Shown here piece after piece: positions 8,355 to 18,213 of a DNA stretch of 64,000 bases. The notes under the pieces were generated by a model that ran no database searches, was not told where the DNA came from, and saw only the letters and a program-made list of their open reading frames with translations. The DNA comes from Dyadobacter sp. UC 10. GTDB taxonomy: Bacteria > Bacteroidota > Bacteroidia > Cytophagales > Spirosomataceae. Position 1 is the first letter of the stretch. Each line of letters begins with the position of its first letter. The translations under genes and the position numbers were made by a program. The stretch covers positions 434,001 to 498,000 of the forward strand of contig NZ_VSRN01000001.1 of the NCBI RefSeq assembly GCF_008369915.1, given 5' to 3'.

Positions 8355-8930
8355 TCAGGCTGGCCGCTTCTTTTGCAAACTTTCATAAGCGGCGGTAAAC
8401 AACCGGCAGCATTCGCTGTAAAGCGCCGGATTTCCTTTGTCAATACGCCAGATATATTGGTCGATCTCAGCCAGGTAAATTCTGGCAAAGGAAGGATCCT
8501 CGGCAGTGATCGAGAGGATATTGTCCATAATATCTGCATATTTCACTGTTTGGGCGATTGGCCTGGACAAGATGATCCGCGCTGCTTCCATGAGCTTTCG
8601 CTGCTTTCTGTTAAGCTTCGGATATCTGGATGATGTGTATTTATCAGTGAGATCGTCAACACTAGCCAGTATCTCCGCATCCTCTTCCACACTGTAACCT
8701 AAACTGATCAGCAACGAAGACAATGTTGCCAGTGAGCATTCGGTATCCTCGATCAGGTCATGGCAAAGCGCTATTTCAATCTCGCAGCCCGACTGAACAT
8801 ATCCGCTAACCCGGTCGGCCACGCTGAGCAGGTGCGTATAATAGGGCTGCCCGGAGTATTTCCGCTTCTGCGAACCGTGCAATTGTTTTACAAAGTCAAA
8901 CAATTGCCATTGTCTTTCTGTAAGCTCCAT
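8355..8930 (-). CDS. HD-domain hydrolase resembling small alarmone hydrolases (Mesh1-like)
   Basis: 191 residues. Motifs follow the SpoT/Mesh1 hydrolase order: a substrate-pocket stretch QKRKYSGQPYYTH with His33, the metal pair His57-Asp58 in ALCHDLIEDT, and Asp133 in VKYADIMDNI, where Mesh1 and SpoT have VKLAD. The length is close to stand-alone (p)ppGpp hydrolases and there is no synthetase, TGS or ACT domain. A role in degrading (p)ppGpp is therefore likely but inferred; another nucleotide is possible. A -7 box (TAATTTTG on the minus strand) lies at 8993-9000. Confidence 0.78.
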   Translation of the reverse strand: MELTERQWQLFDFVKQLHGSQKRKYSGQPYYTHLLSVADRVSGYVQSGCEIEIALCHDLIEDTECSLATLSSLLISLGYSVEEDAEILASVDDLTDKYTSSRYPKLNRKQRKLMEAARIILSRPIAQTVKYADIMDNILSITAEDPSFARIYLAEIDQYIWRIDKGNPALYSECCRLFTAAYESLQKKRPA

Positions 8931-8992
8931 GGTGTCGTCTGTTTGCAGCTAATATTGCAGCTGTCTGCATCAAAGCCTCTCAGCTCAAATAA

Positions 8993-9000
8993 CAAAATTA
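8993..9000 (-). promoter_or_regulatory. -7 box of the HD-hydrolase gene
   Basis: The minus strand reads TAATTTTG, a perfect TAnnTTTG. A TTT element lies about 22 bp upstream. The leader to the ATG at 8930 would be about 55 bases. The rest of the divergent gap to 9188 holds an imperfect GC-rich hairpin near 9040-9090 and nothing else I can assign. Confidence 0.5.
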
Positions 9001-9188
9001 TATCAGCTAATCAAAACCTTCGAAATAAACCGTGAAAGTAAGTCTGCCTGCCGCTGAACGTGGAAACCAATCTCACGCGGTCAGGCGGGATAGAAAAATA
9101 TTTAGTATTATTTTTGGAAAAAATTTAAAGATCACTACAACCATCGCTTGCAAACCGGGTCGTGATTGCGTAATATAACCTAAACACT

Positions 9189-9557
9189 ATGAAACTATTC
9201 CACATCATTTCAGCTGTTTGCATTTGCACATTATTGATTTCGTGCAATCACGAAGGTCCCAAGGCGGATTGTGGATGCGACGGCCCTACAACAAAGAGGT
9301 TTCAGGACGTAGCCGTCTCTTACCTCGGCGACGGTTACTTTTTGGTACCGCAGAAAAAGGAAGGTTCTTCGTACTCAGATCAGATAACGGCACTAATAGC
9401 GTGCAATATGGATAGTTCCTGGGCTGTCAGCACAAGCCCGACGATCGCTAACTACATCATAAGCGGCAATATGAAAATGAGTTGTCCTGATGATTTTAAC
9501 CGTTTATGGGAAGGTTATCAGCCTGCCACCATTACAAAAATTGAAGCAAAGCGCTAA
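9189..9557 (+). CDS. small lipoprotein, unknown function
   Basis: 122 residues. MKLFHIISAVCICTLLISCN is a type II signal peptide with lipobox LISC, so Cys19 should be lipidated. The mature part has a cysteine cluster (DCGCDG) and two further cysteines (IACN, MSCPDD), which could form disulfides in the periplasm. I recognise no family. It is a single gene on the plus strand. Confidence 0.75.
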   Translation: MKLFHIISAVCICTLLISCNHEGPKADCGCDGPTTKRFQDVAVSYLGDGYFLVPQKKEGSSYSDQITALIACNMDSSWAVSTSPTIANYIISGNMKMSCPDDFNRLWEGYQPATITKIEAKR

Positions 9558-9669
9558 ACTCAGATTCAAAACGTAAAAAAACAGTTCTGAAAAAATGAAA
9601 AGTAGACTAGCCATATGCGCTGTCTTAAATATGCAATAGCTTTTAAATGTATCATACAGATAGAAACAG

Positions 9670-10050
9670 ATGGCAAAGACAGATTACAAGTCCATAGACG
9701 AATATCATAGCGTATTTTCAGGTGATACTGCTCAAAGAATGCAGCAAATCCGCCAGGCCGTCCATCAGATTGTTCCGGACGTGCAGGAAATGATCAGCTA
9801 CCAGATACCTTGCTTTAAATACAAGGGATACCTGATTTATTACTCGGCTTACACTAACCACATTTCGCTCTCCTATCCTTTCAGTGACCAGCTTTTGGCA
9901 AACTTCAAAGAAGACTTAAAGCAATATAAGGTCAGCAAATCAGCTATTCAATTCCCAAATAACGAACCACTTCCGATGGATCTGATCACCGGGATCATCA
10001 GGTTCAGAAAATCGGAAAATGAAATGGCTGCCGAGAAGGGAAAGAAGTAA
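9670..10050 (+). CDS. DUF1801/YdhG-like protein
   Basis: 126 residues. The pattern SIDEYHSVFSGDTAQRMQQIRQAV, then EMISYQIPCFKYKGYLIYYSAYTNHISLSYPF and SKSAIQFPNNEPLP is that of DUF1801 proteins related to YdhG and to the iron chaperone Fra. These are small cytoplasmic alpha/beta proteins. Function in this organism is unknown; the iron-chaperone link comes only from family members elsewhere. Confidence 0.85.
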   Translation: MAKTDYKSIDEYHSVFSGDTAQRMQQIRQAVHQIVPDVQEMISYQIPCFKYKGYLIYYSAYTNHISLSYPFSDQLLANFKEDLKQYKVSKSAIQFPNNEPLPMDLITGIIRFRKSENEMAAEKGKK

Positions 10051-10110
10051 GCGAAGCCAGCGAGACACTTGCTTTCAGATAAAATCCTGCTATACTGCTT
10101 TAAAACAAAA

Positions 10111-10143
10111 AACTCGCCGTATATAAGTAAATACCAGCGAGTT
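10111..10143 (-). terminator. terminator after tRNA-Val
   Basis: On the minus strand AACTCGC and GCGAGTT (10111-10117 with 10137-10143) close a hairpin with a secondary GTAT/ATAC pairing inside. It is followed by TTTTGTTTT, so it fits an intrinsic terminator 13 bases downstream of the tRNA. Confidence 0.7.
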
Positions 10144-10156
10144 AAATATCATTTTG

Positions 10157-10231
10157 TAGGACGTAGCGGGTTCGAACCGCTGACCTCCGCCCTGTCAAGG
10201 CGGCGCTCTGAACCAGCTGAGCTAACATCCT
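10157..10231 (-). tRNA. tRNA-Val, anticodon GAC
   Basis: The minus strand folds into a full cloverleaf of 75 bases including the discriminator A. The acceptor stem pairs AGGATGT with ACGTCCT (one G-T pair), the D stem is GCTC/GAGC, the anticodon stem is CCGCC/GGCGG with loop TTGACAG, giving anticodon GAC, and the T arm holds TTCGAAC. CCA is not encoded: the bases after the discriminator are CAA. It lies 19 bp downstream of the MFS gene on the same strand and may be cotranscribed with it. Confidence 0.95.
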
Positions 10232-10250
10232 GTCGAGCCGCGATATTAAA

Positions 10251-11564
10251 TCAATTTTTATTACGATCCAATTCGAAACGATAAACTTTCCGCGACGGAA
10301 TCCGCCAGAGCAGCATGAGCCCGATTACGAAAATGACCAGCAACGCCAGGATACTATTGCGCATACTGCCAGTGAGCTGCTCTACAAATCCGTAGATAAA
10401 CGTACCGATCACAATGGCCAGTTTTTCGGTCACATCGTAAAAACTGAAATAGGAAGCAGTGTCGGTCACATTCTCGGGAATCAGCTTGGAAAATGTCGAC
10501 CTTGAAAGCGATTGAATCCCGCCCATGACCATACCTACTGTGCAGGCAACCATATAAAATTCAATTGCCTCGGTAGTATAATAGGCCCCGGTACAAATGC
10601 CGATCCAGATGCAAACACCGATCATCAAAGCGTAGATATTGCCGATCTGTCCCGAAAGCCAGGCGAAAGTAAAAGAGCCGGCAATTCCGACCAGCTGTAT
10701 CAGCAAAACGGTGATAATCAGGCTTTGCGAAGGCAACCGAAGCTCGGAGGCACCAAAAATCGTGGCCACGTACATCACCGTGCGCAAACCCATGGTATAG
10801 ATAAAAAATGCGCTCAGAAATTTAGCTAAATACGGTTGCTGCCTAAGCGTTGAGTACACTTTTTTCAGCTGAATAAAACCGTTGAATATCCAGTTGCCCC
10901 CTTTTTGCTTTCCCCCGTTCGCTTTGGGTAAATAATGAAAAGGGATCTGTGCAAACAGTATCCACCACACGCCGACAGTGAAAAAGGAAATCCTGGCCGG
11001 AAGTGATTTCTGGGTGATACCATAAAAATCAGGGAACAAAACCATGCTCAGGTTGAAAAGCAGCAGCAGCACGCTTCCCAGATAACCCATTGAAAACCCG
11101 CGCGCGCTGTAACGGTCGAAATTTTCCTCGGTAGCAATTTCAGGCAGATACGAGTCATAGAATACAATGCTGCCGCTCCACCCGATCAGGCTCAGGCCGA
11201 ACAAAAAAATGGACGAAAGCAGTGTGTCTTTTGTAAAAAAGTACAAGAGCATGCAACTCACGGCGCCCGTATAACAGAAAAGCTGCATGAACCGCTTCTT
11301 TTTACCGGTATAGTCGGCAACGGCTGTGCAAATGGGGACCAGCATGGCCGTGATCAGAAAGGAAATTGAAACCGTGTACGAGAACAGCACCGAGCTTTTT
11401 ATCTGGAAACCCAGAAAATCCACTTCCCCGCTGGCCGACGCACTCAGGGCGGTGGCGGAGAAGTAAACGGGAAAAATGCTGGAAACGATGACCAGCGCGT
11501 GCACCGAATTGGCCCAGTCGTACATACACCAGGCATTGATCACAGAGGGTATATTCTTTTTCAT
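10251..11564 (-). CDS. MFS transporter of the UMF1/Atg22-like type
   Basis: 437 residues from the ATG at 11564 (MKKNIPSVINAWCMYDWANS); a frame extension to 11582 adds six residues without merit. The opening N-A-W-C-M-Y-D-W-A-N-S is the signature of Atg22-like permeases, followed by about 12 membrane segments, the loop DYTGKKKRFMQ and QSLSRSTFSKLIPE in the second half. Fungal Atg22 exports amino acids from vacuoles; the bacterial substrate is unknown. The leader carries a terminator-like stem-loop right after a -7 box (11591-11626). Confidence 0.88.
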   Translation of the reverse strand: MKKNIPSVINAWCMYDWANSVHALVIVSSIFPVYFSATALSASASGEVDFLGFQIKSSVLFSYTVSISFLITAMLVPICTAVADYTGKKKRFMQLFCYTGAVSCMLLYFFTKDTLLSSIFLFGLSLIGWSGSIVFYDSYLPEIATEENFDRYSARGFSMGYLGSVLLLLFNLSMVLFPDFYGITQKSLPARISFFTVGVWWILFAQIPFHYLPKANGGKQKGGNWIFNGFIQLKKVYSTLRQQPYLAKFLSAFFIYTMGLRTVMYVATIFGASELRLPSQSLIITVLLIQLVGIAGSFTFAWLSGQIGNIYALMIGVCIWIGICTGAYYTTEAIEFYMVACTVGMVMGGIQSLSRSTFSKLIPENVTDTASYFSFYDVTEKLAIVIGTFIYGFVEQLTGSMRNSILALLVIFVIGLMLLWRIPSRKVYRFELDRNKN

Positions 11565-11590
11565 TCCAAGTATTTGGCACAAAATAAGAA

Positions 11591-11626
11591 AAGCGGCAGA
11601 TCAATTCCGCCGCTTCCGCAAATTTA
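11591..11626 (-). promoter_or_regulatory. -7 box plus terminator-like leader stem-loop of the Atg22-like gene
   Basis: The minus strand has TAAATTTG (11619-11626), a perfect -7 box. Three bases later AAGCGGC (11609-11615) pairs with GCCGCTT (11591-11597) around an 11-base loop, followed by TTCTTATTTTG. The hairpin would begin at or next to the transcription start. It could equally terminate the lipoprotein gene ending at 11643, so the leader role is inference. Confidence 0.5.
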
Positions 11627-11642
11627 TATCCTTTCGGGCCGA

Positions 11643-12098
11643 TCAGATCGCCGGCTGAAATACCATAATCGTTTCCTGGTCTTTTCCATTGACAGGCATC
11701 GTGCTTTTCAGGCGCATTTTGCTATTGGTCAGCTCCTCAACGCCAAACTTTCCTTTAAAACCCGAGATATCGATATCAAGCGTTTTGTTGTCTTCAATCA
11801 GATACCAGGTACCGCCATTGATTACCTGTTTGGATTTCTGGTCAATGGCCTTGGTAGAATTGTTCTGAAAAAATTGGATGTCCATTACCGATTTGATCGC
11901 CTGGGTCTGGGTGTTGAGCTGGTTCATGGGAATATCCTTGCCTGCCAGGTCTGTCACTGTGGACATGCGCCAGGGATAATTAACCAGTATTTTGGCCTTT
12001 TCTGTCGGCTGAGGCGTTTCGTTCTTATCTTTGCTCTTGTCACAGGCTGATACAAAAAGTGCCAGAAACAAGCAGGTCAGCAGGAGTAATTTTTTCAT
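11643..12098 (-). CDS. lipoprotein with a lipocalin-like body
   Basis: 151 residues from the ATG at 12098, which starts a clear lipoprotein signal (MKKLLLLTCLFLALFVSAC, lipobox VSAC). A longer frame to 12146 adds a charged 16-residue leader that would bury the signal, so I rejected it. The mature part (LVNYPWRMSTVTD, NGGTWYLIEDNKTLDID, NSKMRLKSTM) has the spacing of lipocalin-like or DUF4923-like lipoproteins common in Bacteroidota. Ligand and role are unknown. Confidence 0.8.
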   Translation of the reverse strand: MKKLLLLTCLFLALFVSACDKSKDKNETPQPTEKAKILVNYPWRMSTVTDLAGKDIPMNQLNTQTQAIKSVMDIQFFQNNSTKAIDQKSKQVINGGTWYLIEDNKTLDIDISGFKGKFGVEELTNSKMRLKSTMPVNGKDQETIMVFQPAI

Positions 12099-12216
12099 AT
12101 TCTTCTTTATTTTAAAATTCAAGGCATTTATTGATTTGGTGTTCAAGCCATTTCGCTTTCACGGAAAATTAACATTGCACACATTACAAAAGTAACGAAT
12201 TTGTCTGGCCTATCTT

Positions 12217-13848
12217 ATGATCCTTTTCACTAAAAACTATTTGAGAAGATTTTTTAGCTGTATTCTGGCGGTTAGCTGCACCTGGTCAGCTTGCCTGGGT
12301 CAGGACTGCGAGCCTGCTTATGTGCTAAATCCGGTTACTGCCATCAATACCATCGAATGGGATAAGTTTCCTGAGTTTTCACTTCCTTTCAAGATCATTT
12401 ACAGTGGCCCGCGGTTTGGCGACACACAGTCGCGTCCTTTAAAACATGGTTTCAGCCACATTGCAGCTTTCAGCGGGCCGGAGCCCGGTTCACTTCCCCG
12501 CAAGAACCGTGCAGTGCTCTGGTACGGGGTTGCCACATCAAGCGGCCAGCAGCCCTGGGCAGATAATACTTTGAGAAGTCCCTGGGGAAACGACACTGCG
12601 GTTTACCGCAGTTACTGGGACAATTTTGCTTCCACTGTAACCGATGTTGATATCGTATGCCTGGATATCGAGCGCATGCAGCGGGAAGACCGTGATATTC
12701 TGGCTTTGAAAAACAATCCTTCCATCCCGGCCAGTTACAGAAGTCTTTCGGATGCTGAATTTCTTGCCACCTATAAAAGAGATATGCGCTGGTGGTACAC
12801 GGAAGCGATTAACCGGCTCAGAGCCAAAGGTGTAACCGCCAGTGTGAGCAGTTACAGTGACGTGCCTGTCCGTAATACGTGGCTGAATATTACCACCAAT
12901 TCGTGGCAGGATTGGAAAACCAACCCTGCCCGTACGCATTATCTGACCCAGGACAATGCGGGAAAAATCGGAGGAAGCTTCCTCAATGCCCTGGATTTTC
13001 AGTCTCCTTCCCCTTATTACTATTACGGCTATAATCACCCGATCGGTAAGGACTACCTCTCCTACCTGCTCTTTAATATCGAGGCCAATGCCGCGTGGAG
13101 CGACAAGCCGGTTATCCCCTTTATATGGATGCGTATCCACGACAGCTATGATTCCAATACCCCGCTGATCAGTGATTTTCAGGCAGAAGCCACTGCCATA
13201 TTTCCATTTTTCTCGGGTGCAAAAGGGTTATGGATGTGGGAAAACCCGTTTTTCCCAGGCGAGCGGCGGGAAAGCTATCGTGCGTATGAGCATTTCATTT
13301 ACGGACTTTACCGCCTTTCGCAGTTTAAAGATATGTTCGAAGGCGACTACCAGCTGGTCATACCCCAGTCGGCGCGCGATCATATGGAACTGCAAAACCC
13401 CGTCTGGCGCGGCGTAGTAAAGGACAACCAGATTTTAATCGCTGCTCAAAACCCTTATGCAGCCGACGACCAGCAGACTACCATTGGCGTATCTCATCTG
13501 GGTTGGTCCCGGACGGTGACGGTAACAGGTAAAGAAATTTTTTTATGCAAATTCGATCTGAACGATACTGTCAATTCCAGTCAGCCGATGCTCTCTGATG
13601 CGTATGTTTTTCCGCATCTGGCAGCCCGTGAGCTGAATTTGATGTTAACGGGAGTCAATGGGGCTACCGATGTTGATTTCTCCCTGGTCAATACAAGAGG
13701 CCAGGTCGTTTTCAAACAAAAACTAAAAGCTCAAGCCGGGGAAACCCGGGAAACCATCTCTTTACCCCGCCTGGCCGCTGGCATGTATTTTGCCCGGTTT
13801 GAGACTTCCAAACAAACAATTACCAGAAAAGTAGCTGTAAACCAGTAA
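12217..13848 (+). CDS. secreted protein with T9SS C-terminal sorting domain, unknown enzyme-like body
   Basis: 543 residues. An N-terminal signal peptide ends near ACLGQ. The body has a TIM-barrel-like pattern ([61 protein letters not shown]), reminiscent of glycosidase-like proteins. The last 75 residues ([34 protein letters not shown]) are a type A sorting domain of the Bacteroidota type IX secretion system, so the protein is exported across the outer membrane. The substrate is unknown. It is followed 7 bp later by the YyaL gene. Confidence 0.8.
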   Translation: MILFTKNYLRRFFSCILAVSCTWSACLGQDCEPAYVLNPVTAINTIEWDKFPEFSLPFKIIYSGPRFGDTQSRPLKHGFSHIAAFSGPEPGSLPRKNRAVLWYGVATSSGQQPWADNTLRSPWGNDTAVYRSYWDNFASTVTDVDIVCLDIERMQREDRDILALKNNPSIPASYRSLSDAEFLATYKRDMRWWYTEAINRLRAKGVTASVSSYSDVPVRNTWLNITTNSWQDWKTNPARTHYLTQDNAGKIGGSFLNALDFQSPSPYYYYGYNHPIGKDYLSYLLFNIEANAAWSDKPVIPFIWMRIHDSYDSNTPLISDFQAEATAIFPFFSGAKGLWMWENPFFPGERRESYRAYEHFIYGLYRLSQFKDMFEGDYQLVIPQSARDHMELQNPVWRGVVKDNQILIAAQNPYAADDQQTTIGVSHLGWSRTVTVTGKEIFLCKFDLNDTVNSSQPMLSDAYVFPHLAARELNLMLTGVNGATDVDFSLVNTRGQVVFKQKLKAQAGETRETISLPRLAAGMYFARFETSKQTITRKVAVNQ

Positions 13849-13855
13849 GTTGAAT

Positions 13856-15877
13856 ATGAACCGACTCAGCGAGGAAACCAGCCCATACCTGTTGCAACAC
13901 GCCCACAACCCAGTCGACTGGTATCCCTGGGGTGATTTGGCCCTGCAAAAAGCAAAGCAGGAACACAAGCCGATCCTGGTGAGCATTGGCTATTCGGCCT
14001 GCCATTGGTGCCATGTCATGGAAAGGGAATGCTTTGAAAAAGAGGATATTGCTGCGATCATGAATGCGCATTTTATCTGTATTAAAGTCGACCGGGAAGA
14101 GCGACCGGACGTAGATGCGGTGTATATGGATGCAGTACAGGCCATGGGAGTGCGTGGCGGCTGGCCGCTGAACGTATTTCTGCTTCCCGATTCCAAGCCT
14201 TTTTACGGAGTAACCTATCTGCCGCCCCAGAACTGGACGCAGCTGCTTCAAAGCATTCACAACGCATTCACCAACCATTTTGACGAGCTGGCTAAGTCGG
14301 CAGATGGTTTTGTGGAAAATATGATCGTTTCAGACTCGGAAAAATACGGGCTTGCCAGCTCCACGGGCGGATTTAAGGTAGAAAACCTGGACACGATGTT
14401 TGAAACATTGCAGAAAAACTTTGATACCGTTCAGGGAGGAATGGACAGGGCACCCAAATTTCCAATGCCTTCCATTTACAAATTTTTGCTGCGTTACTAT
14501 GATGTGAGCCAGAACCCGGAGGCGCTCAGGCACATTGAACTTTCTCTTAACCGCATTGCGCTGGGCGGTATTTATGATCACGCCGGTGGGGGCTGGGCCC
14601 GCTATTCAGTTGATGAAGAATGGTTTATCCCGCATTTTGAAAAAATGCTTTATGACAATGCGCAGCTGCTCGAAATTTATGCGGAAGCTTATGCACTTAC
14701 CCGTAACCCGCTTTACGCCGACCGGATCAGGCAGACCGTCGATTGGCTGAGCAGGGAAATGCGCAGCCCGGAAGGCGGATTCTACTCTGCGCTGGATGCA
14801 GACAGCGAGGGAATAGAAGGCAAATATTATATATGGACTCAAAATGAACTGGAGAGCGTTTTGGGCGATGATTTCAATTGGTTTTCAAAAATTTACAATA
14901 TTTCCCGGCCCGGAAACTGGGAGCACGGCTACAATCACCTGCATTTGACCGAACTGCCTGCACAAGCGGCCAAATCAGCCGGTGTGTATGATGATCAGTT
15001 CGAAGGCCGTTACAGAAACGCGCTGGAAAAGCTTGCCAAAAAACGGGAAGAACGCGTTCGTCCCGGGCTTGATGATAAAATACTGGCCTCCTGGAACGGC
15101 CTGCTCATCAAAGGACTGGCAGAATGCTATCGCGCGCTGGGCGACGAAGATATACGGTTGTTGGCCGTCTCGGCAGGCGAATTTCTGGCATCAGAAATGA
15201 CCGTAGAAACAAGGCTTTTTCACAGTCACAAAAACGGAAAATCTTCGGTTACCGGGTTTTTGGAAGATTATGCGGCCATCATACAAGGGTATCTCGCACT
15301 TTATCAGATCACATTTGACGAAAGCTGGCTGCAAAAGGCCGATACGCTCACCGGTTACACACTATCTAACTTTTACGACACCGCTGAAAATTTCTTCCAT
15401 TTCACCGACACCTATGGCGAAGCCCTGATTGCGCGCAAAAAGGAGCTTTTTGACAATGTAACCCCGAGCTCCAACTCTATCATGGCACATAACCTGTATA
15501 GTCTGGGCATGATACTCGACAAGGTCGGATACATTGAGGTTGCGGATCAAATGCTTTCGAAAATATCCAAACTGATCTTAACCGACGTGCAGTGGGTCAG
15601 TAACTGGGCAGCGCTTTATTGCGGCAGGGCAGTTCCCACAGCCGAAATCGCGATCATAGGCGAGCAGGCCGATGCCATGCGCAAAGATTTTGACCGCTTT
15701 TTCATACCCAACAAAATTGTGATGGGTACCAGCCAGGGCTCCGACCTGCCTCTACTGAAAAACAGAACGGATATCAATGCCAAGACAGCCATTTATATCT
15801 GTTACAATAAAACCTGCCAGTTGCCTGTCACCGAAGTTGAAAAAGCCCTTGAACAGCTTGGAGGCGCCTCACAATAA
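13856..15877 (+). CDS. YyaL/SSP411-type protein: thioredoxin-like domain plus six-hairpin domain
   Basis: 673 residues from the ATG at 13856; an in-frame TTG two codons earlier is less likely. The opening [24 protein letters not shown] is the family signature (DUF255, human SPATA20 family). A thioredoxin-like domain carries Cys49-His-Trp-Cys52 and [10 protein letters not shown]. The rest is an alpha/alpha barrel related to GlcNAc 2-epimerase-type folds ([50 protein letters not shown]). Biochemical function is unsettled in the family. The 3' end overlaps the convergent DinB gene by 9 bp. Confidence 0.92.
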   Translation: MNRLSEETSPYLLQHAHNPVDWYPWGDLALQKAKQEHKPILVSIGYSACHWCHVMERECFEKEDIAAIMNAHFICIKVDREERPDVDAVYMDAVQAMGVRGGWPLNVFLLPDSKPFYGVTYLPPQNWTQLLQSIHNAFTNHFDELAKSADGFVENMIVSDSEKYGLASSTGGFKVENLDTMFETLQKNFDTVQGGMDRAPKFPMPSIYKFLLRYYDVSQNPEALRHIELSLNRIALGGIYDHAGGGWARYSVDEEWFIPHFEKMLYDNAQLLEIYAEAYALTRNPLYADRIRQTVDWLSREMRSPEGGFYSALDADSEGIEGKYYIWTQNELESVLGDDFNWFSKIYNISRPGNWEHGYNHLHLTELPAQAAKSAGVYDDQFEGRYRNALEKLAKKREERVRPGLDDKILASWNGLLIKGLAECYRALGDEDIRLLAVSAGEFLASEMTVETRLFHSHKNGKSSVTGFLEDYAAIIQGYLALYQITFDESWLQKADTLTGYTLSNFYDTAENFFHFTDTYGEALIARKKELFDNVTPSSNSIMAHNLYSLGMILDKVGYIEVADQMLSKISKLILTDVQWVSNWAALYCGRAVPTAEIAIIGEQADAMRKDFDRFFIPNKIVMGTSQGSDLPLLKNRTDINAKTAIYICYNKTCQLPVTEVEKALEQLGGASQ

Positions 15878-16387
15878 AGGAAAATACCGCTCCCTGATAA
15901 TGCGCATGTGATGAACCGGATGTCCCAAAATAACAAAGCCGAGCGCCAGCGGCGTGATCTGCGTTTCATTGGCCGTCCCCACATTGAGCAGCATTGACTC
16001 GCTCATATTCTTGAAAAGCGGGATCGTAGCGGCGCGTACCAACTCAAATTCGGTCATCAGATCAGCGACACTTCTATTGGCGGCCATGGTATTGGCGGCC
16101 AGCAATTCTTCTTCATACCCTGCCAGGGCTGTCTTATCTCCGCGTGAGAAGCGAAGCGCGCGATAGGCCATAATCCGCTCATTGTCAATTACGTGCTGCA
16201 GAATATCCTTCACCGTCCATTTTCCCGGCGCATACACCAGATCACCAAGTGCCTGCAACTGTTCAATTTGCGCATATACCTGCACAGGCGCGTATTTTTT
16301 AAAGGCTTCAAAAATATCAATGTCTTCAATTAGGTTAATGTACCTGTCAAAGAATGGGGGCATTGGCTGAATACTGGATTTTTTCAT
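15869..16387 (-). CDS. DinB-family (YfiT-like) putative metal-dependent protein
   Basis: 172 residues. A DinB four-helix bundle with the histidine pattern typical of the family: His in [20 protein letters not shown] and in [15 protein letters not shown] near the C-terminus, which would bind a divalent metal together. DinB superfamily proteins include thiol-dependent transferases (bacillithiol or mycothiol linked). The specific reaction is unknown. The gene converges on and overlaps the YyaL gene by 9 bp. Confidence 0.88.
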   Translation of the reverse strand: MKKSSIQPMPPFFDRYINLIEDIDIFEAFKKYAPVQVYAQIEQLQALGDLVYAPGKWTVKDILQHVIDNERIMAYRALRFSRGDKTALAGYEEELLAANTMAANRSVADLMTEFELVRAATIPLFKNMSESMLLNVGTANETQITPLALGFVILGHPVHHMRIIRERYFPLL

Positions 16388-16569
16388 GTCGTTTTGTGGA
16401 GTTAAAGGGATTTTTAAAGTAATCGGTATTTGATATTATTTGCGCTGGTAGCTTGAAAGCAAAATACGGATTCGGACACTACAAACAAATCCATCAGACC
16501 GGATAATTTATTAACCTTGGGTTACAATTATTTCATTTGATATAAGACATTTTTGCATCACAAACCTTC

Positions 16570-16601
16570 TTGTTTATGTGCTAAATTTCTTGCTACATTT
16601 G
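16570..16601 (+). promoter_or_regulatory. promoter that decides the start of the 16622 gene
   Basis: TTG at 16570-16572, a 21-bp spacer and TACATTTG at 16594-16601 match the Bacteroidota consensus. Transcription should begin near 16607, downstream of an earlier in-frame TTG at 16553, so translation should begin at the TTG at 16622. Confidence 0.55.
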
Positions 16602-16621
16602 AATACAAATCCTCTTTCAAA

Positions 16622-17176
16622 TTGAAAAGAATAGTACCAATCGGCCTATTGTCCCTGCTGCTCTACCATATGCTTGGCCTGAGCATGGCTGTTTTGTGCT
16701 TTGAAAAAGATTATCAAGTTGCTGCATTGTCCGGACAGCATGGAGACCGGAAGCTGATCAAGATGTACCACCCTAACCTTCCTTACTCGCCTGAGGTTCA
16801 ACTGTCGGAGGAAATAAATGGTTTGATACGTTCGGAAAATCATTTTTATAACCCCGTACAGGTACGTCATGCCAATGATACACTGTACATCACGCTTGAA
16901 TCCAATCAGGGCGCACGGGACAGGTTCGCAGAGCTGGCCGGGGCAATGGAAATGCTTAGCGATACCAGCTCGGAAATGCCGCAATCACCTTATAGTAAGG
17001 CATTAAAGCTATTTGGCAGCCTTTTTAATTCCTATCTTCCGGCCGGCGGCTTCACCCATTTCCAGTTGACTTTTGGGTCATTTCCTACCAATATAAAGCA
17101 ATATCGCCTGCTGAATCCTGGAATCTACATTTCGTATAACAGCCCGCTTTCTACCCCACCTCCGGAAGTCTGCTAA
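16622..17176 (+). CDS. hypothetical protein with N-terminal membrane anchor, probable TTG start
   Basis: 184 residues from a TTG at 16622 (then KRIVPIGLLSLLLYHMLGLSMAVLC), a single hydrophobic segment that could be an uncleaved signal anchor. A TTG at 16553 would add 23 residues but lies upstream of the predicted transcription start. The soluble part includes HPNLPYSPEVQLSEEINGLI and NDTLYITLESNQGARDRFAELAGAM; the C-terminus is PPPEVC. I recognise no family. A beta-barrel-like gene follows 94 bp later. Confidence 0.6.
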   Translation: MKRIVPIGLLSLLLYHMLGLSMAVLCFEKDYQVAALSGQHGDRKLIKMYHPNLPYSPEVQLSEEINGLIRSENHFYNPVQVRHANDTLYITLESNQGARDRFAELAGAMEMLSDTSSEMPQSPYSKALKLFGSLFNSYLPAGGFTHFQLTFGSFPTNIKQYRLLNPGIYISYNSPLSTPPPEVC

Positions 17177-17270
17177 TCAAACAGTTCGTTTCTGATCAAT
17201 TCATTTTACATGAATCCTTCATGGCATCGCAAGTAGCTGTCAGGGCATTTTATTTTATCTGTTATTCCTT

Positions 17271-18197
17271 ATGTTAAAAACTATACTTAAAATCCAGTAC
17301 TCACTGGCTGTATATTGTGCTGCGCTATTCCTATCGGTTTCTTCCGTCATGGCGCAAATGCCCAACGATGCGATCTATATGGCCAACAGAACTGCCTGCC
17401 TGGCTGTATCATACAACCATAGCTCGTGGGACAAATACTGGGAGAATTCGCTTCGCCGGGAGAACCTCAATATCGGCACGCATACAACTCAAAGCGTAAT
17501 GCCGATGCTGGCAGTCGGTATTGTCAAAAACCTGAACCTGATTGTAGCAGTGCCGTACATATGGACCCAGACCAGTACTGGTAACCTGCGGTGGCAGAAA
17601 GGCTTTCAGGATGCGTCTGGCTGGCTCAAATATCGTTTTCTAAATGTCTCCGGATTTTCTCTACACGCAATCGCTGGCGGATCTATTCCAGTGACCAACT
17701 ATATCCCGGATTTTTTGCCGATGTCGATCGGGATACAATGCAAGACAGCCACGGCAAGGCTGCTGGCAAGCTACCAGCACAAAACCGGCATTTATATGAC
17801 TGCGCATGCCAGCTACATTTTCCGCAGCAATATTGAAATAGACCGCGATTCGTACCTGGCCGACAACAAATTGTATAGTTCAAATCAGGTACGTGTCCCA
17901 AACGCCTATGACGCAGCAGTGCGACTTGGCTATCTTAAGCGTGCGATCCAGGCGGAAGCGTACCTGGAATACGGCGCGTGTGACGGGGGCGATTTTATCC
18001 GAAGAAATGACATGCCGTTTCCTACCAATAACATGAAGTCGACCAGCCTGGGGGTTTACGCCAAATATCAGCCAAAAAATATTGGCGTCAATGCAAGGGC
18101 TGCGTATGTTGTTCAAGGTTCAAATGTGGGACAAAGCACTGCACTTTCGGCTGGTATCCTTTACCAGTTCCGCTATGCAAAAACTGATAAGAAATAA
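17271..18197 (+). CDS. outer-membrane beta-barrel-like protein
   Basis: 308 residues. Signal peptide ending SSVMAQ near residue 29. The mature part alternates hydrophobic and polar residues in many short strands (LNLIVAVPYIWTQ, GWLKYRFLN, GVNARAAYVV) and ends LSAGILYQFRY, which fits an outer-membrane barrel of the MetA-pathway or DUF3187-like transporter type. It ends 16 bp before the start of the haloperoxidase-like lipoprotein, so the two are probably cotranscribed. Substrate unknown. Confidence 0.72.
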   Translation: MLKTILKIQYSLAVYCAALFLSVSSVMAQMPNDAIYMANRTACLAVSYNHSSWDKYWENSLRRENLNIGTHTTQSVMPMLAVGIVKNLNLIVAVPYIWTQTSTGNLRWQKGFQDASGWLKYRFLNVSGFSLHAIAGGSIPVTNYIPDFLPMSIGIQCKTATARLLASYQHKTGIYMTAHASYIFRSNIEIDRDSYLADNKLYSSNQVRVPNAYDAAVRLGYLKRAIQAEAYLEYGACDGGDFIRRNDMPFPTNNMKSTSLGVYAKYQPKNIGVNARAAYVVQGSNVGQSTALSAGILYQFRYAKTDKK

Positions 18198-18213
18198 ACG
18201 ACATTTTTTTAAA

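Noticed and set aside
9595..9639. Tiny frame MKSRLAICAVLNMQ after the small lipoprotein gene
   Set aside because: Fourteen residues with no ribosome-binding or context support; it could be a decayed signal peptide but cannot be supported.
11499..12050. 183-codon plus-strand frame across the lipoprotein and MFS genes
   Set aside because: It is antisense to two recognisable genes and reads as low-quality protein.
12538..13140. 200-codon open frame on the minus strand inside the T9SS gene
   Set aside because: It is fully antisense to a well-supported coding region and its translation has no recognisable domain.
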